Assembly (NCBI RefSeq): GCF_036311905.1
Contig: NZ_JAZDCH010000024.1
Coordinates: 13,211 to 77,210, forward strand
DNA: 64,000 nt
Direction: 5' to 3'
Source: Brachybacterium sp036311905
Lineage (GTDB): Bacteria > Actinomycetota > Actinomycetes > Actinomycetales > Dermabacteraceae
The notes beneath the pieces are model-generated. The model worked only from the letters and a program-made list of their open reading frames with translations, had not been told where the DNA came from and did not search any database. How positions within the stretch are numbered: position 1 is the first letter of the stretch; each line of letters starts with the position of its first letter. Both the position numbers and the translations under genes were made by a program. Shown piece by piece: positions 41,268-49,694 of this stretch.

Positions 41268-42535
41268 GACTCTCCTCCAGGGATCAGCAGGGTCTCGAGC
41301 AGGTCGCCGTCGTGCACCGCGCCGACGCCGACGGGGATCCGCACCAGGGCGTCGGCCGCGGCGTAGCCGCCGAGCAGGTGCGAGGACGCCCCGCCGAGGA
41401 GGCGCACCCGTCCCGAGGGCAGCACGCGCGCCCGCCGGTACTGGTCCAGCGCCTCGGGTGAGGCCTCGACCGCGTCCGGACCCTCGAGCTGGAGCGGCAG
41501 CTGCAGGCGCCGACGGTCCGGGGCCCCGAGGGCGGGGCGCACGATCAGCTCGCAGCTGAGCAGGGAGGACACGGGATTGCCGGGGAGGGCGAGCCAGGGC
41601 ACGCGGCGGGGGCCGACCTCGAGGGTGCCGATGCCCTGGGGGCCGCCGGGCTGCAGGGCGAGGGTGGGGAAGGCGAGCACGACGCCCGGGTGCTCGGCCG
41701 CGAGGCGCACCACCTCGACGGCACCCTGGCTGACGCCGCCGCTGGTGATCACGAGGTCCGCGTCGTGCGCGGCAACTTGTTCCCGGAGTCGGCCCAGCAG
41801 GACCGCGGGGTCGTCGGGCACGGTGCCGACGTGGACCACCTCGGCCCCGGCCTCGGTCAGCGCGGCGGCGATCCCGGGTCCGTTGGCGTCGTGCCGGATG
41901 CCCGGTGCGGGCGTGCCGTGGGCGGCGGGGCGCACCTCGGAGCCGGTGGAGAGGACGACGACCCGCACGGGGGCGTGGACCTCGACCTCGCGCAGTCCGC
42001 AGGCGGCGAGGTGGGCGATGCGGGCCGGGGTGAGGGGGCGGCCCGCGCGCAGCACGGTGTCCCCGCGGCGGGTGTCCGAGCCGCGGCGCCGCACGAAGCG
42101 CCCCGGGGCGACCTCGGCGGGGCGCAGGACCACGCTCGTCGGCGCGGCGCCCTCGACCGCCGCGAACCGTCCCTCCCCGCTCTCCTCGACGGGGATCACG
42201 AGGTCCGCGCCGTCGGGCAGGGGCGCCCCGGTCATGATCGGCCGCGCGGTGCCGGGCTCGAGCCGTCCCGGCGCATCGCCGGCGGCGATCATCGGTCCCC
42301 GCGGGAGGGTCACCTCCGCGTGCTCGCCCGCGAGGTCCGCGGCGGCCACGGCGTAGCCGTCCATCTGGGAGTCGTCGAGACCGGGCAGATCGACCAGGGA
42401 GCGCACGTCCTCGGCGGCGACGCGTCCCACGGCCGCCGCGCCGAGCCCGATCACCTCGGTGCCGCGCACGGCGGCGAGTAGCGCCACGGCGTCGTCCACG
42501 TGATCGCGCAACGGGATCCGCCTCCGACCGGCCAT
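41264..42535 (-). CDS. moeA: Molybdopterin molybdenumtransferase (first copy)
   Basis: 423 aa; inserts molybdate into adenylylated molybdopterin. The MoeA domain order is clear: DLPGLDDSQMDGYAV at the N terminus, TGAPLPDGADLVIPVEE (domain III), VVVLSTGSEVRPAAHG, DLVITSGGVSQGAVEVVRL (the MoCo-binding GG motif) and LPGNPVSSLLSCELIVRP, with a beta-barrel C terminus. ATG at 42535 has GGAGGGAG upstream. First gene of a three-gene operon. A divergent 121-base gap to moaA holds TATCCT (42610-42615) for moaA. A second moeA lies 10 kb away. Confidence 0.95.
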   Translation of the reverse strand: MAGRRRIPLRDHVDDAVALLAAVRGTEVIGLGAAAVGRVAAEDVRSLVDLPGLDDSQMDGYAVAAADLAGEHAEVTLPRGPMIAAGDAPGRLEPGTARPIMTGAPLPDGADLVIPVEESGEGRFAAVEGAAPTSVVLRPAEVAPGRFVRRRGSDTRRGDTVLRAGRPLTPARIAHLAACGLREVEVHAPVRVVVLSTGSEVRPAAHGTPAPGIRHDANGPGIAAALTEAGAEVVHVGTVPDDPAVLLGRLREQVAAHDADLVITSGGVSQGAVEVVRLAAEHPGVVLAFPTLALQPGGPQGIGTLEVGPRRVPWLALPGNPVSSLLSCELIVRPALGAPDRRRLQLPLQLEGPDAVEASPEALDQYRRARVLPSGRVRLLGGASSHLLGGYAAADALVRIPVGVGAVHDGDLLETLLIPGGES

Positions 42536-42609
42536 CTCGCCCACTCCCTCCGCGGCTCGCCCTTCACGGTGCGCGGCGCGCACTCGTCCAGTATGGCCGT
42601 GCCACGGCC

Positions 42610-42615
42610 TATCCT
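42610..42615 (+). promoter_or_regulatory. Putative -10 of moaA-moaD
   Basis: TATCCT, about 42 bases before the moaA ATG at 42657, which has AGGAGGTGAG at a good distance. Confidence 0.4.
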
Positions 42616-42656
42616 GGTCGGACGCCGGCACCGTCCGCAGCCCAGGAGGTGAGCGC

Positions 42657-43790
42657 ATGTCGACCCCCGCTTCTGCCGCGGCGCCCCCCCGGGCCTCCCG
42701 TCGCGTGTCCCTCGGGATCCCCGTCCCGCGCCGCACCGACGGCCTCGGGGACGCCCTCCCCGACACCTCGGACCGACCGGCCACCCCCGCGCTCGCCGAC
42801 CGCTTCGGGCGCGCCGCGACGGATCTGCGCCTCTCGCTGACGGACTTCTGCAACCTTCGCTGCACCTACTGCATGCCCGCCTCGGGCCTGACCTTCCTGG
42901 GCCGGGACGAGCTGCTGACCCCCGCGGAGATCGTGCGTCTGGTGCGGATCGGCGTCGAGCGACTGGGCATCGAGCAGGTGCGCTTCACGGGCGGGGAGCC
43001 CCTGACCCGCCCCGATCTCGAGGAGATCGTCGCCGGGGTCGCGGCGCTCGAGCGCCGCCCTGACATCTCGCTGACCACCAATGCGATCGGCCTGGACCAT
43101 CGTGCGGCGGGCCTGCGGGAGGCGGGACTGGACCGGATCAACGTATCGCTCGACTCGGTGGTCTCGGAGACCTTCGAGCGCCTGACCCGTCGGCCCCTGC
43201 TGCACCGCGTCCTCGCCGGCATCGACGGGGCCCGCGCCGCCGGGCTCGCGCCGATCAAGGTCAACGCCGTACTGCTGCCCGGGGTCAACGACCACGAGCT
43301 GCCGGACCTGCTGGACTGGTGCCTCGACCGCGACCTCCAGCTGCGCGTCATCGAGCAAATGCCGCTGGACGCGGATCGGATCTGGGAACGCGACGGGATG
43401 ATCACGGCCGCGGACGCCCACGCCCTGCTCGCCGGCCGCTTCGCCCTGACCCCCGTCGAGGAGCCGCGCGACGGCGCCCCGGCGGAGCTGTTCGAGGTGT
43501 CCGAGCGGGCGACCGGCCGCCCCCGCGGGCGGGTGGGCGTCATCGCCTCGGTGACCCGGCCGTTCTGCGCGGACTGCCGACGGACCCGGCTCACCGCCGA
43601 AGGCCGGGTGCGCACCTGCCTGTTCTCGCGCGAGGAGACCGATCTGCGCGGGGCGCTGCGCGGCGGGGCCGACGACGAGGAGATCGCCCGCCGCTGGCGG
43701 GCCGCCCACTGGGGGAAGAAGGCCGGGCACGGCATGGACTCCGCCGACTTCCGGCCCCCGGACCGACCCATGAGCGCCATCGGAGGCTGA
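42657..43790 (+). CDS. moaA: GTP 3',8-cyclase
   Basis: 377 aa radical-SAM enzyme that starts molybdopterin synthesis from GTP. N-terminal 4Fe-4S ligands Cys65, Cys69 and Cys72 in DFCNLRCTYC; the C-terminal cluster ligands are in RPFCADCRRTRLTAEG and RTCLFS; the protein ends MSAIGG, the Gly-Gly tail that MoaA uses in catalysis. A 50-residue Pro/Arg-rich N-terminal extension precedes the family core. ATG at 42657 follows AGGAGGTGAG. moaD begins two bases after its stop codon. Confidence 0.98.
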   Translation: MSTPASAAAPPRASRRVSLGIPVPRRTDGLGDALPDTSDRPATPALADRFGRAATDLRLSLTDFCNLRCTYCMPASGLTFLGRDELLTPAEIVRLVRIGVERLGIEQVRFTGGEPLTRPDLEEIVAGVAALERRPDISLTTNAIGLDHRAAGLREAGLDRINVSLDSVVSETFERLTRRPLLHRVLAGIDGARAAGLAPIKVNAVLLPGVNDHELPDLLDWCLDRDLQLRVIEQMPLDADRIWERDGMITAADAHALLAGRFALTPVEEPRDGAPAELFEVSERATGRPRGRVGVIASVTRPFCADCRRTRLTAEGRVRTCLFSREETDLRGALRGGADDEEIARRWRAAHWGKKAGHGMDSADFRPPDRPMSAIGG

Positions 43791-43791
43791 G

Positions 43792-44049
43792 ATGACCACG
43801 CCGATCCCCACCATCGCAGTGCGCCTGTTCGCGGGTGCCGCCGCCGCCTTCGGGGCCGACGCCGCGACGGTCCCCGCCCGCACCCTCGAAGAGCTGGTCG
43901 CTGCGCTCACCGCCGACGGCTCCGCCGAGGCGGCACGGGTGATCGGCCGCTCGAGCTTCCTGGTCAACGCCGTCGCCCGACCGGACCTCAGCCATCCCCT
44001 CGCCGACGGCGACCGGGTCGACGTGCTGCCGCCCTTCGCCGGCGGCTGA
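43792..44049 (+). CDS. moaD: MoaD small subunit of molybdopterin synthase
   Basis: 85 aa ubiquitin-like protein. VRLFAGAAAAFGAD begins the fold, FLVNAVARPDL and GDRVDVLPPFAGG close it, and the C-terminal Gly-Gly is the residue adenylated by MoeB then thiocarboxylated. ATG is nearly adjacent to the moaA stop. Its stop is three bases from that of moeB on the opposite strand. Confidence 0.93.
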   Translation: MTTPIPTIAVRLFAGAAAAFGADAATVPARTLEELVAALTADGSAEAARVIGRSSFLVNAVARPDLSHPLADGDRVDVLPPFAGG

Positions 44050-44052
44050 GCG

Positions 44053-45294
44053 CTACCGAGACGGCTGCTCCGCCTGCTCACCTGGCTCCGCTGGCTCCAC
44101 CGGCACCTCGCTGCCGCCGAGCCCGGCGAAGCCGCCGGAGAGCGAGCGCGCCGTGATGCCGCGTGCGGCGAGGAAGCGGACGGCGCTCGCCGAACGTCGG
44201 CCCGAGGCGCAATAGAGCACCGCGCCGTCGAGGTCCGCGCCGGCCTCGTCGAGCAGCCGCCCGAGCGGCAGGTGCTCGGCGCCCGCGATGCGGCCGACCC
44301 CGAGCTCGGTGCTCTCGCGCAGGTCAACCACCCGCACCCCGTCGGCCATCAGGGCCGGGAGCTCGGCGGCGGTGACCTCGGGGACGGCCCTGCTTCCCCC
44401 GGACTCCCCGGCCCCGGGCTCCCCAAACCTCCCAGTCCCGGCCTCCGCGACCCCCGGTCCGGGCAGGCCGCAGGTCGCCTCGAGGTCCTCGATCGCGGTG
44501 ACCGGGGCGCGCTGCGGGTCCCGGGCCAGCGGCAGCTCGTCCCAGCGGGCGCGCAGCGCGTCGTAGAGGGCGAGGCGTCCCAGCAGCGGCTCCCCGATCC
44601 CGGTGAGGACCTTGACCGCCTCCATCGCCATGGTCGCGCCGATGGTCCCGCAGAGCATGCCGAGCACGCCCGCCTCGGCGCAGCTGGGCACCTCCCCCGG
44701 TCGCGGCGGCACGGGGTGGACGTCGCGGTAGGTGACGCCCCGGCCGCCCTCACCCCAGAAGACGCTGACCTGGCCCGAGAAGGCGAGGATCGACCCCCAC
44801 ACGAGGGGGAGGTCGAGGATCTCGCAGGCGTCGGAGACGAGATAGCGGGTGGGGAAGTTGTCGCTGCCGTCGAGGACGAGATCGTGGCCCCCGAGCTGCT
44901 CGAGGGCGTTCTGCGGGGTGACGGCGGAGGTCACCGGCCGCACCGCCACCTCGGGGTTGAGCGCGGCGAGGCGCTCGGCGGCGACGAGGGCCTTCGGCCG
45001 GCCCACGTCGGCCGCCGTGAACAGCACCTGCCGGTGCAGGTTCGTGAGCTCGACGACGTCGGGGTCGAACACCGTGATCCGGCCGATCCCGGCGGCCGCG
45101 AGATAGGTGAGGATCGGTGCCCCGAGCCCGCCGGCGCCGATCACCGCGACCCGCGCGGTGCCGAGCCGGGCCTGCCCCGCGGACCCGAGCTCCGGCAGCC
45201 GGATCTGCCGGGTGTAGCGCTCGCCCCCGACCCCGTCTCCCGCGTCGCTGACTCCGTGCACATCCGGCCCTGTCCGTCCACCGCTTTCCACCAT
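44053..45294 (-). CDS. moeB: MoeB-type MoaD adenylyltransferase with C-terminal rhodanese
   Basis: 413 aa. ThiF/E1-like domain with VIGAGGLGAP (about 51-60), the catalytic DGSDNFPTRYLVSDACEI segment and SCAEAGVLGMLCGTIGA, followed from about 300 by a rhodanese domain (VVDLRESTELGVGRIAGAEH, catalytic Cys in LYCASGRRSASA). The pair CxxC of E. coli MoeB's zinc site is not visible (YRDV appears instead), as in several actinobacterial homologues (from memory). Activates MoaD; the rhodanese may supply sulfur. ATG at 45294 is preferred over a longer, Arg-rich upstream reading. Confidence 0.9.
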   Translation of the reverse strand: MVESGGRTGPDVHGVSDAGDGVGGERYTRQIRLPELGSAGQARLGTARVAVIGAGGLGAPILTYLAAAGIGRITVFDPDVVELTNLHRQVLFTAADVGRPKALVAAERLAALNPEVAVRPVTSAVTPQNALEQLGGHDLVLDGSDNFPTRYLVSDACEILDLPLVWGSILAFSGQVSVFWGEGGRGVTYRDVHPVPPRPGEVPSCAEAGVLGMLCGTIGATMAMEAVKVLTGIGEPLLGRLALYDALRARWDELPLARDPQRAPVTAIEDLEATCGLPGPGVAEAGTGRFGEPGAGESGGSRAVPEVTAAELPALMADGVRVVDLRESTELGVGRIAGAEHLPLGRLLDEAGADLDGAVLYCASGRRSASAVRFLAARGITARSLSGGFAGLGGSEVPVEPAEPGEQAEQPSR

Positions 45295-45392
45295 GTGAGG
45301 TAGTCTCCCGCACGGCAGCCCGGTGACGTGCTGCATAACGATTCGGACATGGTCCGTCACTCCGGGCGGTGAGGCCCTGTGGCCTGGCCTAC

Positions 45393-45405
45393 AGTTCGAG
45401 GAACT
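45393..45405. promoter_or_regulatory. Small inverted repeat in the moeB/ABC intergenic region
   Basis: AGTTC-GAG-GAACT, upstream of the ABC transporter genes and next to the hexamer TACAGT (45390-45395). Possible operator; short enough to occur by chance. The rest of the 257-base gap holds a short open frame (45460) and nothing else. Confidence 0.3.
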
Positions 45406-45459
45406 TACTCGCCGGTCCGCAGTGCCGCGGACCCGCACCGACCACGTGAGGACATCTTC

Positions 45460-45555
45460 GTGACGCAGTACCACCGCGCATCCGCGCGCCGCAGGCAGGA
45501 CACCCCGTCCGCCCGTGGCCGTGCGATCGCCCCGATCACAGGCGGGTCCCGATGA
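45460..45555 (+). CDS. Possible 31-aa upstream peptide before the ABC transporter
   Basis: GTG at 45460 behind GTGAGGA, 31 codons, very basic (HRASARRRQ and ARGRAIA), whose TGA overlaps the ATG of the first permease (ATGA). That four-base overlap is the same coupling device used throughout this genome, so translation of the peptide may regulate the permease. No homologue is known to me, and it could be a chance frame. Confidence 0.35.
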   Translation: MTQYHRASARRRQDTPSARGRAIAPITGGSR

Positions 45556-46583
45556 CCCTGTATGTGATCCGGCGCTTCCTCAATTACCTGATCCTCACGT
45601 GCGTGGCGACGACCTTCGCGTATGTCGCGGCGTCGACCTTCCTGAACCCCGCGAAGAAGTACCAGGGCCGCAACCCTCCGGTGCCCGAGGACTCGATCGC
45701 GAACCTCATGCGCGGCTACGGCGTCTACCACGGGGACCCCGTGGCGCTGCGCACCTGGAACTGGATCCAGAACATCTTCACCGCCCCGTTCGAGCAGAAG
45801 CTCGGTATGGCGCTGACGAACAACTGGGTCATCACCGACATGCTCGGCACGCCGGACAATGCGCTGAACCCCTTCGACATCGCGTGGCTCGGCCGCTCCG
45901 GGATCAGCCTGCGCCTGCTGCTGATCGGCGCGCTGCTCGGGGCGCTGCTGGGCGTGATCCTCGGCGTGTGGGGCGCGGTCCGCCAGTACAAGGCCTCGGA
46001 CCAGATCATCTCCTACGCCTCGTTCATCCTCTTCTCGACCCCCACCTTCGTGGTTGGCCTGATGCTGATGATCCTCGCGACCGAGTTCAACCGCCTCGTC
46101 GGCCACCAGGTGCTGAGATTCTCCGGCGCCTACACCGCCGGCTACGAGGGCTTCGGAGAATTCCTCGACCTGCTCAACCACCTGTTGTTGCCCACGATTG
46201 CGCTGATGCTCTTCGGCGCCGCGAGCTACTCCCGGTACATGCGAGCGGTGATGCTCGACGTGCTCGGCTCGGACTTCATCCGCACCGCCCGGGCGAAGGG
46301 CGCGACCCGCAACCGCGCGCTGATCAAGCACGGCGTCCGCGTCGCGCTGATCCCGATGTCGACCTACTTCGCCTACCAGTTCGGCACCCTCGTGGCCGGA
46401 TCGACCTTCCTCGAGATCATCTTCTCGTGGGAGGGGATGGGGAAGTACGGCATCACCGCGGTGCAGACCTCCGACATCAACGCTATGGCCGGCGTCGTCT
46501 GCTTCACCTCCGTGCTGGTGCTGTTCAGCTCCACGCTGTCCGAGGTCCTGTACGCCGCCCTCGATCCCCGCGTGAGGATGTGA
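45552..46583 (+). CDS. ABC transporter permease, DppB/OppB type
   Basis: 343 aa with six predicted helices. The inner-membrane permease signature EAA loop appears as SDFIRTARAKGATRNRALIKHGVR (about 237-260), where it docks to the ATPase. A large N-terminal periplasmic loop (about 35-112) is typical of DppB. GSTFLEIIFSWEGMGKY and the C-terminal LYAALDPRVRM complete the family pattern. First gene of an importer operon (permease, permease, ATPase, binding protein). Substrate class is peptide or nickel; not decidable here. Confidence 0.93.
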   Translation: MTLYVIRRFLNYLILTCVATTFAYVAASTFLNPAKKYQGRNPPVPEDSIANLMRGYGVYHGDPVALRTWNWIQNIFTAPFEQKLGMALTNNWVITDMLGTPDNALNPFDIAWLGRSGISLRLLLIGALLGALLGVILGVWGAVRQYKASDQIISYASFILFSTPTFVVGLMLMILATEFNRLVGHQVLRFSGAYTAGYEGFGEFLDLLNHLLLPTIALMLFGAASYSRYMRAVMLDVLGSDFIRTARAKGATRNRALIKHGVRVALIPMSTYFAYQFGTLVAGSTFLEIIFSWEGMGKYGITAVQTSDINAMAGVVCFTSVLVLFSSTLSEVLYAALDPRVRM

Positions 46584-46587
46584 CCCC

Positions 46588-47571
46588 ATGTCGTCCCAGC
46601 AGGCGGAAGCCGCCCTGAACCCTCCCGCGGACATCCCGGAGGCAGCTCCGATCGACCCGGATCACGAGCACACCCCGATCTCCCGCACCCGCCTCGTGTG
46701 GCTGCGTCTGAAGCGGAAGCCGAACTTCTGGATCGGCGCCGTGGTCATCGGCCTGATCGTGCTGTTCGCCCTGTTCGGGAACCTCCCGAACATCTACTCG
46801 TACGCCGACACCGACTCCTTCAACCAGAACTCTGCCCCGTCGGCGCAGCACTGGTTCGGCACCGACCACGTGGGCCGCGACCTCTATGCGGGCATCGTCG
46901 AGGGCCTGCGGATGTCGCTGCTGATCGGCTTCATCGCGGCACCGCTCGCGACCCTCCTCGCGGCCCTCCTGGGAGCCCTCGCCGGCTACCTCGGCGGCTG
47001 GGTCGAGACGGTGATCACCTGGGTGATCAACCTGTTCCTGGTGCTCCCGGTGTTCTACATCCTGCTGATCCTCTCCCCCGCCATCCAGGCGCCGGAGTCG
47101 CTGCCCGGCGAGCTGCGCCAGCTGGCCCTGATGCCCTCGTGGATGCTGATCGTGCTGGCTCTGGCGTGCTTCGGCTGGATGATCATGGCGCAGATCGTCA
47201 AGAACCAGACGAAGTCCCTCAAGGAGCGCGAGTTCGTCAAGGCCGCCCGCTACATGGGCGTCGGCACGCTGACGATCCTGGGCCGCCACATCATCCCGAA
47301 CGTCGCCTCGCTGCTGATCATCGACGCCACCCTCGGCGTCGCGAGCGCGATCCTCGCCGAGACCTCGCTGTCGTTCTTCGGTCTCGGTATCCAGTACCCG
47401 CAGGTGTCCCTCGGGGCCCTGCTGCAGAACGGCCAGTCCGGGGTCATCTCCCGCCCCTGGGCCTTCTACTTCCCCTCGTTCTTCCTCGTCGCGCTGCTGA
47501 CCGCGGTCGCCCTGCTGGGTGACGCCCTGCGCGACGCCATCGATCCCACCAGTGAGGTGAACCGTGGCTGA
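46588..47571 (+). CDS. ABC transporter permease, DppC/OppC type
   Basis: 327 aa. A 45-residue Pro/Glu-rich soluble head, helix 1 about 48-70, then five more helices. GTDHVGRDLYAGIVEGLRMSLLIG is the OppC signature start and EREFVKAARYMGVGTLTILGRHIIPN is the EAA loop. ASAILAETSLSFFGLGIQYP is the conserved segment before the last helices. ATG lies five bases after the first permease. Its final eight bases overlap the ATPase start, so translation is coupled. Confidence 0.93.
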   Translation: MSSQQAEAALNPPADIPEAAPIDPDHEHTPISRTRLVWLRLKRKPNFWIGAVVIGLIVLFALFGNLPNIYSYADTDSFNQNSAPSAQHWFGTDHVGRDLYAGIVEGLRMSLLIGFIAAPLATLLAALLGALAGYLGGWVETVITWVINLFLVLPVFYILLILSPAIQAPESLPGELRQLALMPSWMLIVLALACFGWMIMAQIVKNQTKSLKEREFVKAARYMGVGTLTILGRHIIPNVASLLIIDATLGVASAILAETSLSFFGLGIQYPQVSLGALLQNGQSGVISRPWAFYFPSFFLVALLTAVALLGDALRDAIDPTSEVNRG

Positions 47572-49663
47572 TCCCGTGCTGCGGGTCAAGGACCTGACCG
47601 TGACCTTCCCGAGCGCGACCGGCGACGTCCGGGCCGTGCGCGGGGTGAACTACGAAGTGCGCGAGGGCGAGTTCCTCGGCATCGTCGGCGAGTCCGGCTC
47701 GGGCAAGTCGGTCTCCTCCCTCGCGGTGATGGGCCTGCTGCCCAGCTCCGCGAAGATCGAGGGGGACATCCAGTACCGCGGCCAGTCGCTGCTGGGGATG
47801 TCCGACTCCCAGCTGTCGCGACTGCGCGGCAAGGACATGGCGATGATCTTCCAGGATCCGTTGTCCGCGCTGACCCCCGTCTACACCATCGGCCAGCAGA
47901 TCGTGGAGGCGCTGACCCTGCACAACCGGGGGATCAGCGCGGCCGCCGCCCACAAGCGCGCGGTCGAGCTGCTGCAGATCGTCGGCATCCCCGGGGCCGA
48001 GCGTCGGGCCCGGGCGTTCCCGCACGAGTTCTCCGGCGGTATGCGCCAGCGCGCCATGATCGCGATCGCGATGGCGAACGACCCCACCCTGATCATCGCC
48101 GACGAGCCGACCACGGCCCTCGACGTCACCATCCAGGCACAGATCCTCGAGGTGCTGCAGAAAGCGAAGGAGGTCACCGGGGCGGCCGTCGTGCTGATCA
48201 CCCACGACCTCGGCGTCGTCGCCGGCAACGTGGACCGGGTCGCGGTGATGTACGCGGGCAAGCTGGTGGAGACCGGTCCGGTCGACCAGATCTTCGAGAA
48301 GCCGCACATGCCCTACACGATGGGTCTGCTGCGCTCGGTGCCGAACATGCTCCGTGCCGGCAAGGACCGCCTGGTCCCCCTCGAGGGGCGTCCTCCGGTG
48401 CTCTCCGAGCTGCCCCCCGGCTGCCCGTTCGCGCCCCGCTGCCCGGCCGCGATCTCCCTGTGCCACGAGCGCGAGCCCGATCTCGTGGAGGATCACGGTG
48501 CCTCCCGTCGGGTGGCCTGCCACCGCAGCGACGAGATCGCCGCGGGGACCCTCGCCGCGCCGGACATCTTCCCGCGCCCGGCCTTCGAGCCGCGCCCGCC
48601 GCAGGACCACACCGGCCAGGAGCCGGTGGTCCGCGCCGAGGGGCTGGTGCGCCACTTCCCGCTGTACAAGGGATCGGTGTTCCGCCGTGCCGTCGGCACG
48701 GTCCGCGCCGTCGACGGGGTCGACTTCGAGATCATGCCCGGGCAGACCCTGGGCCTGGTCGGCGAGTCCGGCTCGGGCAAGTCCACGACGGCGCTGGAGA
48801 TCATGGAGCTGCTGCGGCCCCAGGCCGGCACCCTCACCGTCGGTGGGAAGGACGTCGGGGCCCTCGGCAAGAAGGAGCGGCTCGCGCTGCGCCGCGACGT
48901 GCAGATCGTCTTCCAGGACCCGATGGCGGCGGTCGACCCGCGCCTGCCCGTCGGCGACATCATCGCCGAGCCGCTGACCCTGACCCGCACCCCGAAGGCC
49001 GATCGGAACCGCCTGGTGCGGGAGAAGCTCGAGCTGGTGGGCCTGGACCCGCGGATGACCGACCGCTACCCGCACGAGTTCTCCGGCGGCCAGCGCCAGC
49101 GCATCGGCGTCGCCCGCGCGCTGATGACCGACCCGAAGCTGCTGGTGCTCGACGAGCCGGTCTCGGCCCTGGACGTGTCGGTGCAGGCGGGCGTGATCAA
49201 CCTGCTCGCCGATCTGCGCGACCAGCTGGGCCTGTCCTATCTGTTCGTCGCCCATGACCTCGCGATCGTCCGGGAGATCTCGGACCAGGTCGCGGTGATG
49301 TACCTCGGGCGCATCGTCGAGTACGGGCCGGTCGAGGAGGTCTTCTCCTCGCCCCGCCACCCGTACACGCGCGCCCTCATGTCGGCGGTGCCCGTGCCCG
49401 ACCCCAAGGTCGAGCGCGAGCGCAACCAGATCATCCTCAGCGGGGACCTCCCGAGCCCCGCCGAGGAGATCCAGGGATGCTCCTTCGCCTCCCGCTGCCC
49501 CCTGCTCCCCCTCCTCGACGCCGACGCCCAGGCCCGGTGCCGCGCCGAGGACCCGACCCCGACCGCCCACGGCGGCTCCCGCGTGGCCTGCCACCACGTG
49601 GACTCGATCCGCCGGCTCGACGTCGTCGACGCCGGTTCCACATCCTCCGTCACCAGCGCGTGA
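47564..49663 (+). CDS. Fused DppD-DppF-type ABC ATPase
   Basis: 699 aa with two nucleotide-binding domains in one chain. First domain: Walker A GESGSGKS (about 42-49), signature HEFSGGMRQRAM (about 150), Walker B LIIADEPTTALDV. Second: GESGSGKST (about 404-412), HEFSGGQRQRIGVARALM (about 505), LLVLDEPVSALDV. Each domain ends in the OppD/F-type cysteine-containing tail (PPGCPFAPRCPAA and GCSFASRCPL). The fusion powers both permeases. GTG start overlaps the previous gene by eight bases. Confidence 0.95.
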   Translation: MADPVLRVKDLTVTFPSATGDVRAVRGVNYEVREGEFLGIVGESGSGKSVSSLAVMGLLPSSAKIEGDIQYRGQSLLGMSDSQLSRLRGKDMAMIFQDPLSALTPVYTIGQQIVEALTLHNRGISAAAAHKRAVELLQIVGIPGAERRARAFPHEFSGGMRQRAMIAIAMANDPTLIIADEPTTALDVTIQAQILEVLQKAKEVTGAAVVLITHDLGVVAGNVDRVAVMYAGKLVETGPVDQIFEKPHMPYTMGLLRSVPNMLRAGKDRLVPLEGRPPVLSELPPGCPFAPRCPAAISLCHEREPDLVEDHGASRRVACHRSDEIAAGTLAAPDIFPRPAFEPRPPQDHTGQEPVVRAEGLVRHFPLYKGSVFRRAVGTVRAVDGVDFEIMPGQTLGLVGESGSGKSTTALEIMELLRPQAGTLTVGGKDVGALGKKERLALRRDVQIVFQDPMAAVDPRLPVGDIIAEPLTLTRTPKADRNRLVREKLELVGLDPRMTDRYPHEFSGGQRQRIGVARALMTDPKLLVLDEPVSALDVSVQAGVINLLADLRDQLGLSYLFVAHDLAIVREISDQVAVMYLGRIVEYGPVEEVFSSPRHPYTRALMSAVPVPDPKVERERNQIILSGDLPSPAEEIQGCSFASRCPLLPLLDADAQARCRAEDPTPTAHGGSRVACHHVDSIRRLDVVDAGSTSSVTSA

Positions 49664-49694
49664 CGGCACTCCCCATCACGGAAGAGGGAAACCC

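Noticed and set aside
47444..49669. Long minus frame over the fused ABC ATPase
   Set aside because: No motif; both ATPase domains are complete on the plus strand.
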